Shown here one piece after another: positions 7,031 to 14,536 of a stretch of 22,465 bases of DNA. The first letter of the stretch is position 1. Each line of letters starts with the position of its first letter. The translations under genes and the position numbers were made by a program. The stretch is from Oscillospiraceae bacterium (GTDB lineage Bacteria > Bacillota > Clostridia > Oscillospirales > UBA644), in NCBI GenBank assembly GCA_015067385.1, contig SVMP01000014.1, forward strand, positions 1 through 22,465, written 5' to 3'. The notes below the pieces were generated by a model. It was not told where the DNA came from. It made no database searches and was given only the letters and a program-made list of their open reading frames with translations.

Positions 7031-8125
7031 TTAACCGAGAACTCGAACCGCAAGTTCGGGATAAAGAGTTGTGAATCCGTAAAGGGTATCAACGGACATT
7101 GTCTGCTTCTTTGTTGAAATATCGTAATCGAATGTTACACGCAGAGAGATTCCGTCAAAGGATGTAACATAGCTTTCGGCACCGCGTGCTTTTTCGAGAG
7201 GACGGGAAACGAAGCCGAATGCATTCTTGTGAAACGCAAGATTTGCGGTATGGTCGTCAACAAGCTCAACGGCGGTTTTTGCGCTGATGCCGCCGGAAGC
7301 AACCGCAGGATAAATTTTTGCGGAGATAACAGAGCCGGAGGCTGTTGCGTTTTCTGTTACAACATAATTTTTGCCGCCGATCTTTAAAATGTCGCCTTTT
7401 ACAAGTGTGCCGGATGTGCAGTCGATCCTGATCTGCTTATCGCCTGCGAATGCAGAGGATGAAACAGTCATCGCACCGGTCAGGGTGCCTTTCTTGTGTT
7501 CATAGACCTGCTGTGACATGTAATTTTCAAGGCCGATAAGTCTGCCGATAGATCCGTTTCTGAGCGCTTTTGTGCTGCCGCTCTTGTCTGCGGAAACAAT
7601 GGCGCTGTCAGCCTGGAATGAAGCGAGAGCTTCGCTGTCCCAAACGCAGTATCTTTCCGTGAGAGGCGCTTTGTTGTCGTTTAACGCTTTTGCAACAGAC
7701 GCAAAAGTCGCAATACCGGAGGGTACTTCGCCTGCAGCCCCGCAGGTGTAGGGAATATCCCTGTAGAGCGCAAGACCGTCGGCATTGATCTTTTCTGCGA
7801 TCGCAACCGCCGCAGGCGTTACGACCTGACGTGTGAAGTCCTCAAGATTAAGCGCCATTTCCTTTGCCGTAAGCTCAACGGAAACGTCTGCGATCTTGTC
7901 AAGGGTAACAAGTACGCTGTTTTCTTTAACATCCTGCACGTCGATCTGGGATGTAAACTCTTTTGCGGAATATACCGCAGGCTTTTTGATCTGAACAACG
8001 TCGCCCTTTTTGCCCATTCCCGAACAGAATTCCTTGTAGGAAAGTGCGGGAAATACAAGATTTTCATGGAGAATAGGGAGTGCAGCTCTTGCTATCTCCT
8101 GAACTGTAAGAAATGTGTTTGCCAT
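7031..8125 (-). CDS. Major capsid protein, P22 coat family
   Basis: A 364-residue coat protein of the HK97 fold, most like the P22 gene 5-type coat family found in many Firmicute phages. Recognisable segments are the opening ANTFLTVQEIARAALPILHENLVF, then GDVVQIKKP, the long LTAKEMALNLEDFTRQVVTPAAVAIAEKIN spine-like helix, and the closing LRVTFDYDISTKKQTMSVDTLYG. Residues about 210-285 (TGAMTVSSSAFAG through IYPAVASG) look like the beta-rich insertion domain. There is no protease gene, in keeping with families that use a separate scaffold without cleavage. An AAAGGA ribosome site lies 9-10 nt upstream of the ATG. Confidence 0.85.
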   Translation of the reverse strand: MANTFLTVQEIARAALPILHENLVFPALSYKEFCSGMGKKGDVVQIKKPAVYSAKEFTSQIDVQDVKENSVLVTLDKIADVSVELTAKEMALNLEDFTRQVVTPAAVAIAEKINADGLALYRDIPYTCGAAGEVPSGIATFASVAKALNDNKAPLTERYCVWDSEALASFQADSAIVSADKSGSTKALRNGSIGRLIGLENYMSQQVYEHKKGTLTGAMTVSSSAFAGDKQIRIDCTSGTLVKGDILKIGGKNYVVTENATASGSVISAKIYPAVASGGISAKTAVELVDDHTANLAFHKNAFGFVSRPLEKARGAESYVTSFDGISLRVTFDYDISTKKQTMSVDTLYGFTTLYPELAVRVLG

Positions 8126-8156
8126 TTTTTTTATTTTCCTTTCTTTTTTAAGCCGA

Positions 8157-8621
8157 TCACTCGGTCTTCATTATGTTTTTATAAAATTCTTCGTCACTCA
8201 TTCGAGATGCGTCTTTTGTTACCGTTCGTCCTTTCGGAAGAAAAGTCGAAACCGTCCTTACCTGCGGCGCTTCGTCCTCGAAAAGCCACGGGTTTTCTCT
8301 TTTCAGCTTTTCCGTATGCTCCGAAAGAAGCTCGTCGTTAAGCCCGTTTTCATCGTAAACAGAACTCTCGTCAAGCATTGCTCTTGCCGCTTTTATGTTT
8401 TTCGCCCTTGTCTGTGAAAGTAAAAGCTCTATCCTGCTTTCGTTTTTTACACTCAACAGCTCGCTTTCAAGCTCTCTGTTCTTTTGCGAAAGACTGCTTA
8501 ATGCGGAAAATTCTTCATCGTTAACAAGATGAAAACCTCCTTTCGAAGCCAATCTCTTTTCAAATGATTCAAGATCGAGGCTTTCATTTCCGAAAACCGA
8601 TTCGAGAATGTCTCTATTCAT
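8157..8621 (-). CDS. Phage scaffold protein, Gp20-like
   Basis: A 154-residue, strongly charged protein between portal and coat genes, where the internal scaffold is encoded. Residues about 44-72 (LSQKNRELESELLSVKNE) form a coiled-coil heptad pattern; the C-terminal end (SRMSDEEFYKNIMKTE) is the short basic/acidic helix that usually binds the coat protein. The layout matches the 'minor structural protein GP20' family, which acts as scaffold in Firmicute phages. It overlaps the portal stop by 8 bp. Confidence 0.8.
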   Translation of the reverse strand: MNRDILESVFGNESLDLESFEKRLASKGGFHLVNDEEFSALSSLSQKNRELESELLSVKNESRIELLLSQTRAKNIKAARAMLDESSVYDENGLNDELLSEHTEKLKRENPWLFEDEAPQVRTVSTFLPKGRTVTKDASRMSDEEFYKNIMKTE

Positions 8622-10035
8622 TACCGTTCACCTCTTTGAGTATTCTTTTTGCCGTCTGTTCATCTTCGCCGAAATGCTTTATTCTGTATTCATACGGCAT
8701 CATTATCTTTTCCTTTACAAGCTCCAGATCTCGCTTCTGAACAGATGCCTCGTCTTCGATAACGCTGTCGTCAAAAATAATGCTGACAGACGCATTTTCG
8801 TCTATCTCTTTGCATAGGAATCTCGCTCCTATGTACAAAACAGCCTTCGCTATCGAAATAAGAGGACGTTCAAGCAATATCTCATGCTTTCTTATGCTTC
8901 GGAAAAGATTCGAGTTTTCGCTGTTGATCTGCGTTGCCGTAACAACGTTCGATGCGTCAAATCTGTAATGCCTTTCACCGAAACCGCATTTTGAGGACAG
9001 ATAGTTCATCTGCTCCTGTATCCCTCGCACATGGTCCGCAACACGAAGCGCAGGGTTGAATTCCTGCGGCATCATATCGCCGTCAAGCGCTTTGTCGCCA
9101 AGATACATAAAAAGCTGTCTGTTCGTGTCCTGAGGCGCAAAATAATTGCCGTTGTCGTCTCTTTCAAGCAAGTCACGGCGTAAAAATACCATCTTTTTGC
9201 CAAGAACGAATTCCATGTTCAAGCTGTCATAACAAAGATCGATGCCCTTGATTATGTCTATTGCGTCCGCAAAAACAGATATTCCCATCGCCGATGTCGA
9301 AACCGCATTGTTTACAATATTCGGCTTGATTATCGCAAACCAGGGTATGTTGTTCCCGGTTTTAACTTTAGGCGCAATGTTTTCGGGCAGGGAAACTTCG
9401 CAAAAACCGTCTTTTTCGGAAAAACATCGGTTGTATATCGTGTACTCTCCGTCTTCGACAAGATGCGCCTGAATATAAAGAAGCTGTTCGCCGTTTTCAA
9501 CGACCTGTCGTGCAAATGCAACCTCTTTTATCTTATCTCCCGACCATGTTATCGGAAAAATACTTCTTGCATCGATATAATCAAAATTGATCCTTCCGTT
9601 TTCTGTCGGGTGAATGTTGCCTTTTATGTCAACGTCCACTCCGTCCACACCGCATACTATCGCGCCTGTGCCCATAGCAAACGTCTTTTCAACAAGCCTG
9701 TTTGCTTCGGTCCAGAAATCGTTTTCACCGAAAACTCCGCCCGAACCATCTTCGCCCTGAATAAATAAACTGCTTTTCTTGTTCCCTATCAAAATATACG
9801 TCTTCTCGTTCAAGAGAAGATTTGCCCAGTCTTCGCAGACTCTCTTTGCCATGTGAAGCCTGTGCATCGTTCTTTTTACGGTCGAAAGCCCATTGTTGAT
9901 ATAAACATTGTGAAAACCCTCAGCAGAGCCCGAATACCATTCGTGCCATTTGTCTATGAGCGCTTCCATTCCGTCATCAACAGTCTCTGCACCGAAATAC
10001 TCTCGCAGGCATTTGTGAATTGTTGAATTGTCCAA
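8614..10035 (-). CDS. Phage portal protein, SPP1 gp6-like
   Basis: A 473-residue portal forming the DNA channel at one capsid vertex. Family features are the opening NSTIHKCLREYFG, the DKWHEWYSGSAEGFHNVYINNG segment, MHRLHMAKRVCEDWANLLLNEK, and the NSENSNLFRSIRKHEILLERPL helix near the C-terminus, all typical of the Firmicute SPP1-type portals. The start is taken as TTG at 10033-10035 because a perfect AGGAGGTC site lies just upstream (10041-10048) with 7 nt spacing; the in-frame ATG at 10098 lies inside the terminase gene and lacks a site. No frameshift is seen. Confidence 0.88.
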   Translation of the reverse strand: MDNSTIHKCLREYFGAETVDDGMEALIDKWHEWYSGSAEGFHNVYINNGLSTVKRTMHRLHMAKRVCEDWANLLLNEKTYILIGNKKSSLFIQGEDGSGGVFGENDFWTEANRLVEKTFAMGTGAIVCGVDGVDVDIKGNIHPTENGRINFDYIDARSIFPITWSGDKIKEVAFARQVVENGEQLLYIQAHLVEDGEYTIYNRCFSEKDGFCEVSLPENIAPKVKTGNNIPWFAIIKPNIVNNAVSTSAMGISVFADAIDIIKGIDLCYDSLNMEFVLGKKMVFLRRDLLERDDNGNYFAPQDTNRQLFMYLGDKALDGDMMPQEFNPALRVADHVRGIQEQMNYLSSKCGFGERHYRFDASNVVTATQINSENSNLFRSIRKHEILLERPLISIAKAVLYIGARFLCKEIDENASVSIIFDDSVIEDEASVQKRDLELVKEKIMMPYEYRIKHFGEDEQTAKRILKEVNGNE

Positions 10036-10040
10036 GGTCT

Positions 10041-10048
10041 GACCTCCT
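10041..10048 (-). promoter_or_regulatory. Shine-Dalgarno site fixing the portal TTG start
   Basis: Minus-strand AGGAGGTC, the strongest ribosome site in the cassette, 7 nt (from AGGAGG) before TTG 10035. It sets the start 21 codons downstream of the longest frame. Confidence 0.8.
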
Positions 10049-10069
10049 GTTTTTTTATTTCGGAACGGC

Positions 10070-11374
10070 TTACCATTTGATAAACCTTTCCCATGCATAT
10101 TCTTCAGCGTCCGCCGTATCTATATCGCACGTTCCGTTGTCAAGACGTCTGTCAGGATTCTGAGGGTCCCAAAGCTGCGTTGCCGTGCTTTTTATGACAT
10201 TTTCACAACCCTCAAGAACGCTCCATCTGTGTTGGGAGATAAGTCTCGCTTTCGTTGCTATACGCTCCGCTATCGGGGTCTTCCTGCTGTCGCCTATAGC
10301 AAGCTTTAACCCCGCCTTTCTCGCCGCACGTACAACTCCCGCCGTAAGATACTGCGCCTCGCTGTCCATAAATGCGTATGTTATCGGAATATCAAAGCTT
10401 TCCGAAAGTCCGCCGACAAATGATATAAACTCTTTCTCTATCATGTCGGGCGTTATTTCTCCCTTGCGTCCTTTTATTCGCCTGTCTCGCAATACGATAA
10501 CTCCGCCTTCGCCCTTTCTTAATCCGACCGCAACAAAAGCGGATGCGGAATTGTGTCCGCCGTAATCCACGCCGATGATTATCTGTGATACATCGTCGGG
10601 AACTTCCTTTACGGTCCATTCTTCGGGGCTCTGCGCAAATTGAGGAAATATCAACCCCTCCGCCGCCGCACGTTCACCGAGTATCGACCGCCTGTACCAG
10701 AATGAACCTATCTCATACTGCGCTTCTATCTCCGCTCTTCGCTCGCTTGAGATCGAGGCGTTGTCCCAGATAGTGAATTTTTCGTGGTTTACGTTTAACC
10801 CCATCTCTGCGTATTTGTCAACATACTCCGAATATATCGGATGCGACGGATAATCGGGGTTGAAATCCCATAAAACACGCCTCATCTTCGCCGCAAGCTG
10901 TCTGTTGAACGCTTCGTCGATAAAACATTGATCGTCCCCCGAAATGTAATGCTTGTTGACCTCCGTCGCTATCCATATGCCGTATGAGTTGCCTCTGATC
11001 TTCTTGTAACTGTCGGCTTTTCCGCCGCCCGCGAAAATTACTATCTTTTCGCCTCTCTTTATCGTTTTAACAAACAGGCACGTGTTGCCCTTGTGCTTTC
11101 CCCATCGGCATCTGCCCCTGAATATGTGCTCAAGCCCGAATCCGTTGCAGTCACCGATGTTTGTGAGTGCCGTCGTTAACGTCGTTCCCGAAGCCAGATG
11201 CAGTTTGTCGGGCGAACGCTCAAGCAATGCCGCAAATGCCAGCACGTTCGCTATCGTTTTCCCCGATCGCACCGCACCCTCCGCAAAATTGAACGTGTGG
11301 TCCGAACATCTTCTTATATATTCCTTGTGCTTTTCCGATAACGGCTGCCAGGGGATCGTCTTTCTCTTTATCAT
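10070..11374 (-). CDS. Phage terminase large subunit (PBSX type)
   Basis: A complete 434-residue packaging motor. The ATPase has a Walker A EGAVRSGKT at 32-40, a Walker B-like YGIWIATEVN at 131-140 with E138 as the catalytic acid, and a FNPDYPSHPIY coupling segment at 171-181. The nuclease domain shows the RNase H-type acids: D270 in IIGVDYG, D337 in YAFMDSEA, and the terminal DIDTADAEEYAW at 417-428. Length and order match the PBSX-like terminase family of Firmicute phages. It overlaps the small subunit by 4 bp (ATGA). Nothing looks broken. Confidence 0.93.
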   Translation of the reverse strand: MIKRKTIPWQPLSEKHKEYIRRCSDHTFNFAEGAVRSGKTIANVLAFAALLERSPDKLHLASGTTLTTALTNIGDCNGFGLEHIFRGRCRWGKHKGNTCLFVKTIKRGEKIVIFAGGGKADSYKKIRGNSYGIWIATEVNKHYISGDDQCFIDEAFNRQLAAKMRRVLWDFNPDYPSHPIYSEYVDKYAEMGLNVNHEKFTIWDNASISSERRAEIEAQYEIGSFWYRRSILGERAAAEGLIFPQFAQSPEEWTVKEVPDDVSQIIIGVDYGGHNSASAFVAVGLRKGEGGVIVLRDRRIKGRKGEITPDMIEKEFISFVGGLSESFDIPITYAFMDSEAQYLTAGVVRAARKAGLKLAIGDSRKTPIAERIATKARLISQHRWSVLEGCENVIKSTATQLWDPQNPDRRLDNGTCDIDTADAEEYAWERFIKW

Positions 11375-11706
11375 GGATCCATTATTTCCAATTCGTCAAG
11401 GTCTTCGATCTCTTCTTCCGGCGTTCTCTTCCATAGGCCGAGATAGTCGCCGAGCTTAACAAGCGCCTGCTGCTTGTTGTAAAGCTTGAATTTAAATCCC
11501 GACCTCGAATTCGTTATCTCCGCTACAGCTCTCGTGTCAAGCGCTTCGCTGTCTTTGACAACTATCTTCGCCTCTCCGTTTTCATCAACGAAAAACGAAA
11601 GATAATTCGTTATGTCATCAAAGGCTATCTTCGCAAGCTCTTGTATGATTCGCTGCTCTGTGATCTTTTCTTTTTTCTTTCTTATGCTTAATACGCCTTC
11701 TTTCAT
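11371..11706 (-). CDS. Terminase small subunit, apparently lacking its N-terminal HTH part
   Basis: A 111-residue protein matching the C-terminal two thirds of the Terminase_2-type small subunit: KITEQRIIQELAKIAFDDITNYLSF, then DTRAVAEITNSRSGFKFKLYNKQQALVKLGDYLGL. In the family this part mediates oligomerisation and contact with the large subunit, and is normally preceded by about 50-60 residues with a DNA-binding helix-turn-helix, absent here. A TGA stop lies four codons upstream of the ATG in frame. The visible ribosome site (GAAGGG) instead fits an out-of-frame ATG at 11722. The product is therefore either an N-terminally truncated gene or a naturally short version lacking site recognition. 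Confidence 0.75.
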   Translation of the reverse strand: MKEGVLSIRKKKEKITEQRIIQELAKIAFDDITNYLSFFVDENGEAKIVVKDSEALDTRAVAEITNSRSGFKFKLYNKQQALVKLGDYLGLWKRTPEEEIEDLDELEIMDP

Positions 11707-11744
11707 ACGCTTTGCGGCTCATCGGGTACCCTTCGCTGTCCGTA

Positions 11745-11776
11745 ATTATATAATATCACACTTTTAGTGAGAATTT
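11745..11776 (-). promoter_or_regulatory. Candidate promoter of the phage cassette
   Basis: On the minus strand a perfect TATAAT lies at 11745-11750 with a poor -35 (TTCTCA, 11768-11773) at 17 bp; an overlapping extended -10 (TGATATTAT) lies at 11750-11758. Two small inverted repeats (GAGAA/TTCTC near 11770-11781 and CACT/AGTG just downstream of it) sit in the -35 zone and could form an operator. The leader would be about 30 nt. Tentative. Confidence 0.45.
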
Positions 11777-11799
11777 TCTCAACTTTGTTCAAAAAAAAC

Positions 11800-11827
11800 C
11801 GTTACGGCAATTTTTTTTACCGTAACG
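11800..11827. terminator. Bidirectional terminator between GH18 and the phage cassette
   Basis: Perfect 8-bp arms (CGTTACGG / CCGTAACG) with a 12-nt loop. On the minus strand it is followed by eight T, so it ends the GH18 transcript and insulates the phage cassette; the plus side also has a T run (AATTTTTTTA). Confidence 0.85.
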
Positions 11828-11842
11828 ATCAATTTTTTTATT

Positions 11843-12862
11843 TTATTTTAAGTTTTCGTAAATCGTGTCAAATAAAACGCCTGTTTTATCCGAGCCGTGT
11901 TCCCAATACATGATCCCTTTCAGCCCTTCACGTTTTACATATTCGCATTTTTCTTTAACAGACTGCGGATCATCGTAGGAAATAAAGTCTTTTCCGTCAA
12001 AAAGCCAGGGGGCTTTTGCCGTATCATCCCAATATTTCGTGAATCTGCCGCTCTTTTCGTGGATCAGGCTGATCTCCGTATATCCCGGACCGAAGCCGCC
12101 GCCGGTAGGGGAGGGCTGATGCATTCCGTTGTTTATATTCGGGACATTTTTCCACATTCTTGAGTAGAACGCCGCACCGAGAACCATCTTATCCTTCGGA
12201 ATACCTATACCTTCGAGCATTTTTACAGCGCGGTCCGCACTGAATATAATAGGTGCATCAACAGGGTCGTAAAGACACGTATGATGTCCGGTCGGCTGAT
12301 CCCAACCTCGCAGATCGTATGTCATGAGGTTCAGAAAATCGAGATATTCATGCGAAAGATGGATCTCCGTCCTGTCTATATACCATTGACCGCACGCCGC
12401 CGCAGTCGTAAGCCAGCATTTTTTGCCACGCTCTTTTTCGTATTCGTCAAGAGCTTTTCTGTACTCCGAAAAAAGACGTGTGTGCTGATATTTCTCTTCA
12501 AGTATACCTTCATCGCCGGGAAACTCCCAGTCGCAGTCTATTCCGTCAAAACCGAATTCACGGACTATATCCATCGTCGAATCAACAAATATCTTCATGC
12601 TCTCTTTATTCGCCGTTGCGGGTCCGTGTCCGTGCTGGTCGCCGCCGCCCGTGGAAAGCAAAATATTAAGGTCGGGATTGCTCTCTCTTATCCTTTCCAA
12701 TTCGCTCAGAAACGGACGCTGTCTGTCGATGTTTATTTTACCGTCCTTGACTATCCCGAAAGCTACGTTCAGATGCGTAAGCCTTTTTGCCTGCAGATCG
12801 GTTATTTCGTAAAGAGACCGTCCTGTCGAATAACCGACATACACATATTTTCCGTTTATCAT
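11843..12862 (-). CDS. Glycoside hydrolase family 18 (chitinase-like), cytoplasmic
   Basis: A 339-residue GH18 TIM-barrel. The catalytic DxxDxDxE motif is intact at residues 106-113 (FDGIDCDWE begins at 105), with E113 as the proton donor. Other marks are the first strand VYVGYSTG, LLSTGGG on strand 3, the LMTYDL motif near residue 180, and the terminal GIMYWEHGSD tryptophan on strand 8. There is no signal peptide, anchor or binding module, so it should act inside the cell, perhaps on N-acetylglucosamine-containing oligosaccharides or glycopeptides brought in by a transporter; the substrate is an inference. An AAAAGGAGAG site precedes the ATG. It lies downstream of the UroD-like gene with a hairpin between. 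Confidence 0.9.
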   Translation of the reverse strand: MINGKYVYVGYSTGRSLYEITDLQAKRLTHLNVAFGIVKDGKINIDRQRPFLSELERIRESNPDLNILLSTGGGDQHGHGPATANKESMKIFVDSTMDIVREFGFDGIDCDWEFPGDEGILEEKYQHTRLFSEYRKALDEYEKERGKKCWLTTAAACGQWYIDRTEIHLSHEYLDFLNLMTYDLRGWDQPTGHHTCLYDPVDAPIIFSADRAVKMLEGIGIPKDKMVLGAAFYSRMWKNVPNINNGMHQPSPTGGGFGPGYTEISLIHEKSGRFTKYWDDTAKAPWLFDGKDFISYDDPQSVKEKCEYVKREGLKGIMYWEHGSDKTGVLFDTIYENLK

Positions 12863-12888
12863 ATTTCTCTCCTTTTAAAACATAAAAA

Positions 12889-12916
12889 CCCAACGTGAAA
12901 TCGCTTCCACGCTGAG
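12889..12916 (-). terminator. Hairpin between the UroD-like and GH18 genes
   Basis: Minus-strand 9-bp stem (CTCAGCGTG / CACGTTGGG, two G-T wobbles), 10-nt loop, followed by TTTTT. It may partly terminate or set the ratio between the two genes. GH18 has no obvious separate promoter in the remaining 26 bp. Confidence 0.6.
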
Positions 12917-12926
12917 TCTTTTTCAT

Positions 12927-14156
12927 TTATTTACAGAAGTTTCTTGCTATCTCTGCCCATTTCCAAAGTCTTGTCGGATCGTTTCTTACGGTCGTTATAT
13001 CTTTGAGGATAAACTCAACGGGGCATCCGTGCTTTGATGTCGCATTAATAGTCTTTTGGAATTCGTTTTTAACAACATCTTCGGGGAAGATGTCCCATGC
13101 AACGTTCGCAGGGTTCGGTTTTCTCGAATATACATAATCCTTGCCGATCTTTTCAGCTCCGAGGTCTTCGTTTACCCACGGGCTCATCGAGATCTTTCTG
13201 AGGTTCGGGATCTTTCTTAAAACATCAACCTTGATATCGTTCGGTTCGCAGCAGCCGTAATAACCCAAACCGAAACGCTCGTACCACGGAATTATGTACT
13301 GAACGTCAAATTCATCGTGCATTTCGGGAGATACCATCGAGAAAAGCTGCGGCGCACTGTATGTCCAGCTGTTTTTCGCTGTATGTGTGTCTCCTGCGTT
13401 CGGATCGTCTCCGTAACCTTCCATAACATCGTTGTATGCACCGGTGCAGTGTACGGTGTCCATTCCCGCTGTCATAAGTCCCTGCTCTTCAAGCTGGTCA
13501 AGCATATGCATATGCATTGCGATAACTTTTTTGAGAAGTCTGTGAATGAAATCGGGATCGTCCGCCATGTCGTACATTATGTTTTCAACACCGCGCCACC
13601 AGGAAATTCTGTCCCAATAATGGAAATATCCGTCGTAACCTGTCATTTTAACGCCGAGAATGCCGTCAAGAATGCTTTCGTGGATCTCTTTGTTTCTCTT
13701 TGTTGCTTCAACATCATACGTAACCACGGGCATTATAAGCTTCTTTTCAAGCGCTTCGTCATTGGGAAGCTGGTCAACATATACATGCGTGCTTGCTCCC
13801 GAACTGCCGTCATCCTGGAATATCGCAGGCATGTTTACGCCTGTTACGCTGTACGATTTTCCTACATTTATATAAGGTCTGACAGGACGGTCGTCTGCCA
13901 TGTGCTTCTGTCTGTATATTGTCTCACGAAGCTGCCATTCTATTCCTCTGCAAACGGGATCTTCGCATCTTAACGTCAGCTCGTCCTCGTAATTCATTTC
14001 ATGCCAACATACCTGGTCGATCATGAACATCGGTCTTTCGGGGTTTAGCCCGTTGAGCTTCTTCCAAAGACGGATCTTTTCTGCCTGCTCAGGCTTCGCC
14101 GCAAGCTCCGCAACCTGCTTTGCAAGCTCTCTTACTATCTGTAAGTCTTTATTCAT
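12927..14156 (-). CDS. Uroporphyrinogen decarboxylase-family (MtaA/UroD-like) protein
   Basis: A 409-residue TIM-barrel of the UroD/methyltransferase superfamily. It is not a true HemE: it is longer, and its N-terminal part (RLWKKLNGLNPERPMFMIDQVCWHEMN) is that of the large anaerobe family usually annotated 'uroporphyrinogen decarboxylase' whose characterised relatives transfer methyl groups to or from corrinoid proteins. Possible zinc ligands are the VHCTG segment and the GYYGCCEPND cysteine pair in the C-terminal half. The substrate is unknown; no corrinoid-binding protein is next to it. The ATG at 14156 fits the family's usual start (MNKDLQIVRELAKQ); the longer in-frame ATG at 14228 adds an unlikely basic stretch. 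No strong ribosome site is seen for either. The next gene downstream is the GH18 protein. Confidence 0.83.
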   Translation of the reverse strand: MNKDLQIVRELAKQVAELAAKPEQAEKIRLWKKLNGLNPERPMFMIDQVCWHEMNYEDELTLRCEDPVCRGIEWQLRETIYRQKHMADDRPVRPYINVGKSYSVTGVNMPAIFQDDGSSGASTHVYVDQLPNDEALEKKLIMPVVTYDVEATKRNKEIHESILDGILGVKMTGYDGYFHYWDRISWWRGVENIMYDMADDPDFIHRLLKKVIAMHMHMLDQLEEQGLMTAGMDTVHCTGAYNDVMEGYGDDPNAGDTHTAKNSWTYSAPQLFSMVSPEMHDEFDVQYIIPWYERFGLGYYGCCEPNDIKVDVLRKIPNLRKISMSPWVNEDLGAEKIGKDYVYSRKPNPANVAWDIFPEDVVKNEFQKTINATSKHGCPVEFILKDITTVRNDPTRLWKWAEIARNFCK

Positions 14157-14264
14157 ATTAATTAACCATAGCCTTCGTTTGCGAAAGCTTCCTTTCATAT
14201 GGAAATTGGGGTTGGTTTTGCTAAGCAAAATTGTTACTGTTTAAGTGTCGAAAACCACAAATCT

Positions 14265-14287
14265 GCGTGAAAAATACTTTTTCACGC
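14265..14287. promoter_or_regulatory. Perfect palindrome, candidate operator or leader hairpin
   Basis: GCGTGAAAAA and its exact reverse complement, separated by TAC. There is no U-run next to it, so it is unlikely to be a terminator. It lies about 110 bp upstream of the UroD-like ATG and could be a repressor site or a stable hairpin in that gene's leader. Confidence 0.5.
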
Positions 14288-14471
14288 CCTATCCCTCCGT
14301 TTATTATTTATTATTGGGATAAGGCTTATTTGTCTATGATACAATTATATCGTATTTTACGTCTTTTTCTTATATTATAATATTATAATATTTGCGTATA
14401 AGAAAGTTTTTGTGAACTGTGTCCTACATTTGAACTCTGTATATAAAACTGTTACAAAATATTGTCATCTA

Positions 14472-14500
14472 TTGACTTGTGTTTCTATTTGTGATAGAAT
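14472..14500 (+). promoter_or_regulatory. Promoter of the ABC-DUF1854-ABC operon
   Basis: TTGACT (14472-14477), 17-bp spacer, TAGAAT (14495-14500), followed about 30 nt later by the AAGGATGGTG ribosome site of the first ABC gene. Confidence 0.8.
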
Positions 14501-14536
14501 TTTTTCACAGTAAATCAATAAAAGGATGGTGAAACC

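Larger units (their letters stand above)
14157..14536. other. Divergent intergenic region with several inverted repeats
   Basis: This 380-bp region separates the UroD-like gene (minus) from the ABC operon (plus). It holds no credible gene. Visible items are a TTTTGCT/AGCAAAA repeat (14216-14230), a perfect 10-bp palindrome (14265-14287), an imperfect repeat GCCCTATCCC / GGGATAAGGC (14286-14325), an AT-rich repeat with 9-bp arms (14366-14374 and 14397-14405) enclosing several TATAAT-like hexamers, and the plus-strand promoter at 14472-14500. No cobalamin or other riboswitch consensus was recognised. Confidence 0.7.

Noticed and set aside
3078..11706. CRISPR array, tRNA or integrase marking a prophage edge
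   Set aside because: No regularly spaced repeats, no tRNA cloverleaf and no recombinase motif were seen on either strand near the borders.
11689..11722. Alternative small ORF starting at ATG 11722 with a good ribosome site (MSRKAYERRR...)
   Set aside because: It gives 34 very basic codons overlapping the terminase frame, with no family resemblance; kept only as an oddity in the findings.
14157..14330. Cobalamin riboswitch upstream of the UroD/MtaA-like gene
   Set aside because: The conserved B12-box (GCCACTG-type) and expected paired elements are not visible on the minus strand.
14366..14405. AT-rich inverted repeat as a terminator
   Set aside because: The stem is almost all A/T with a 22-nt spacer and lacks a GC core, so it is more likely promoter or operator sequence.
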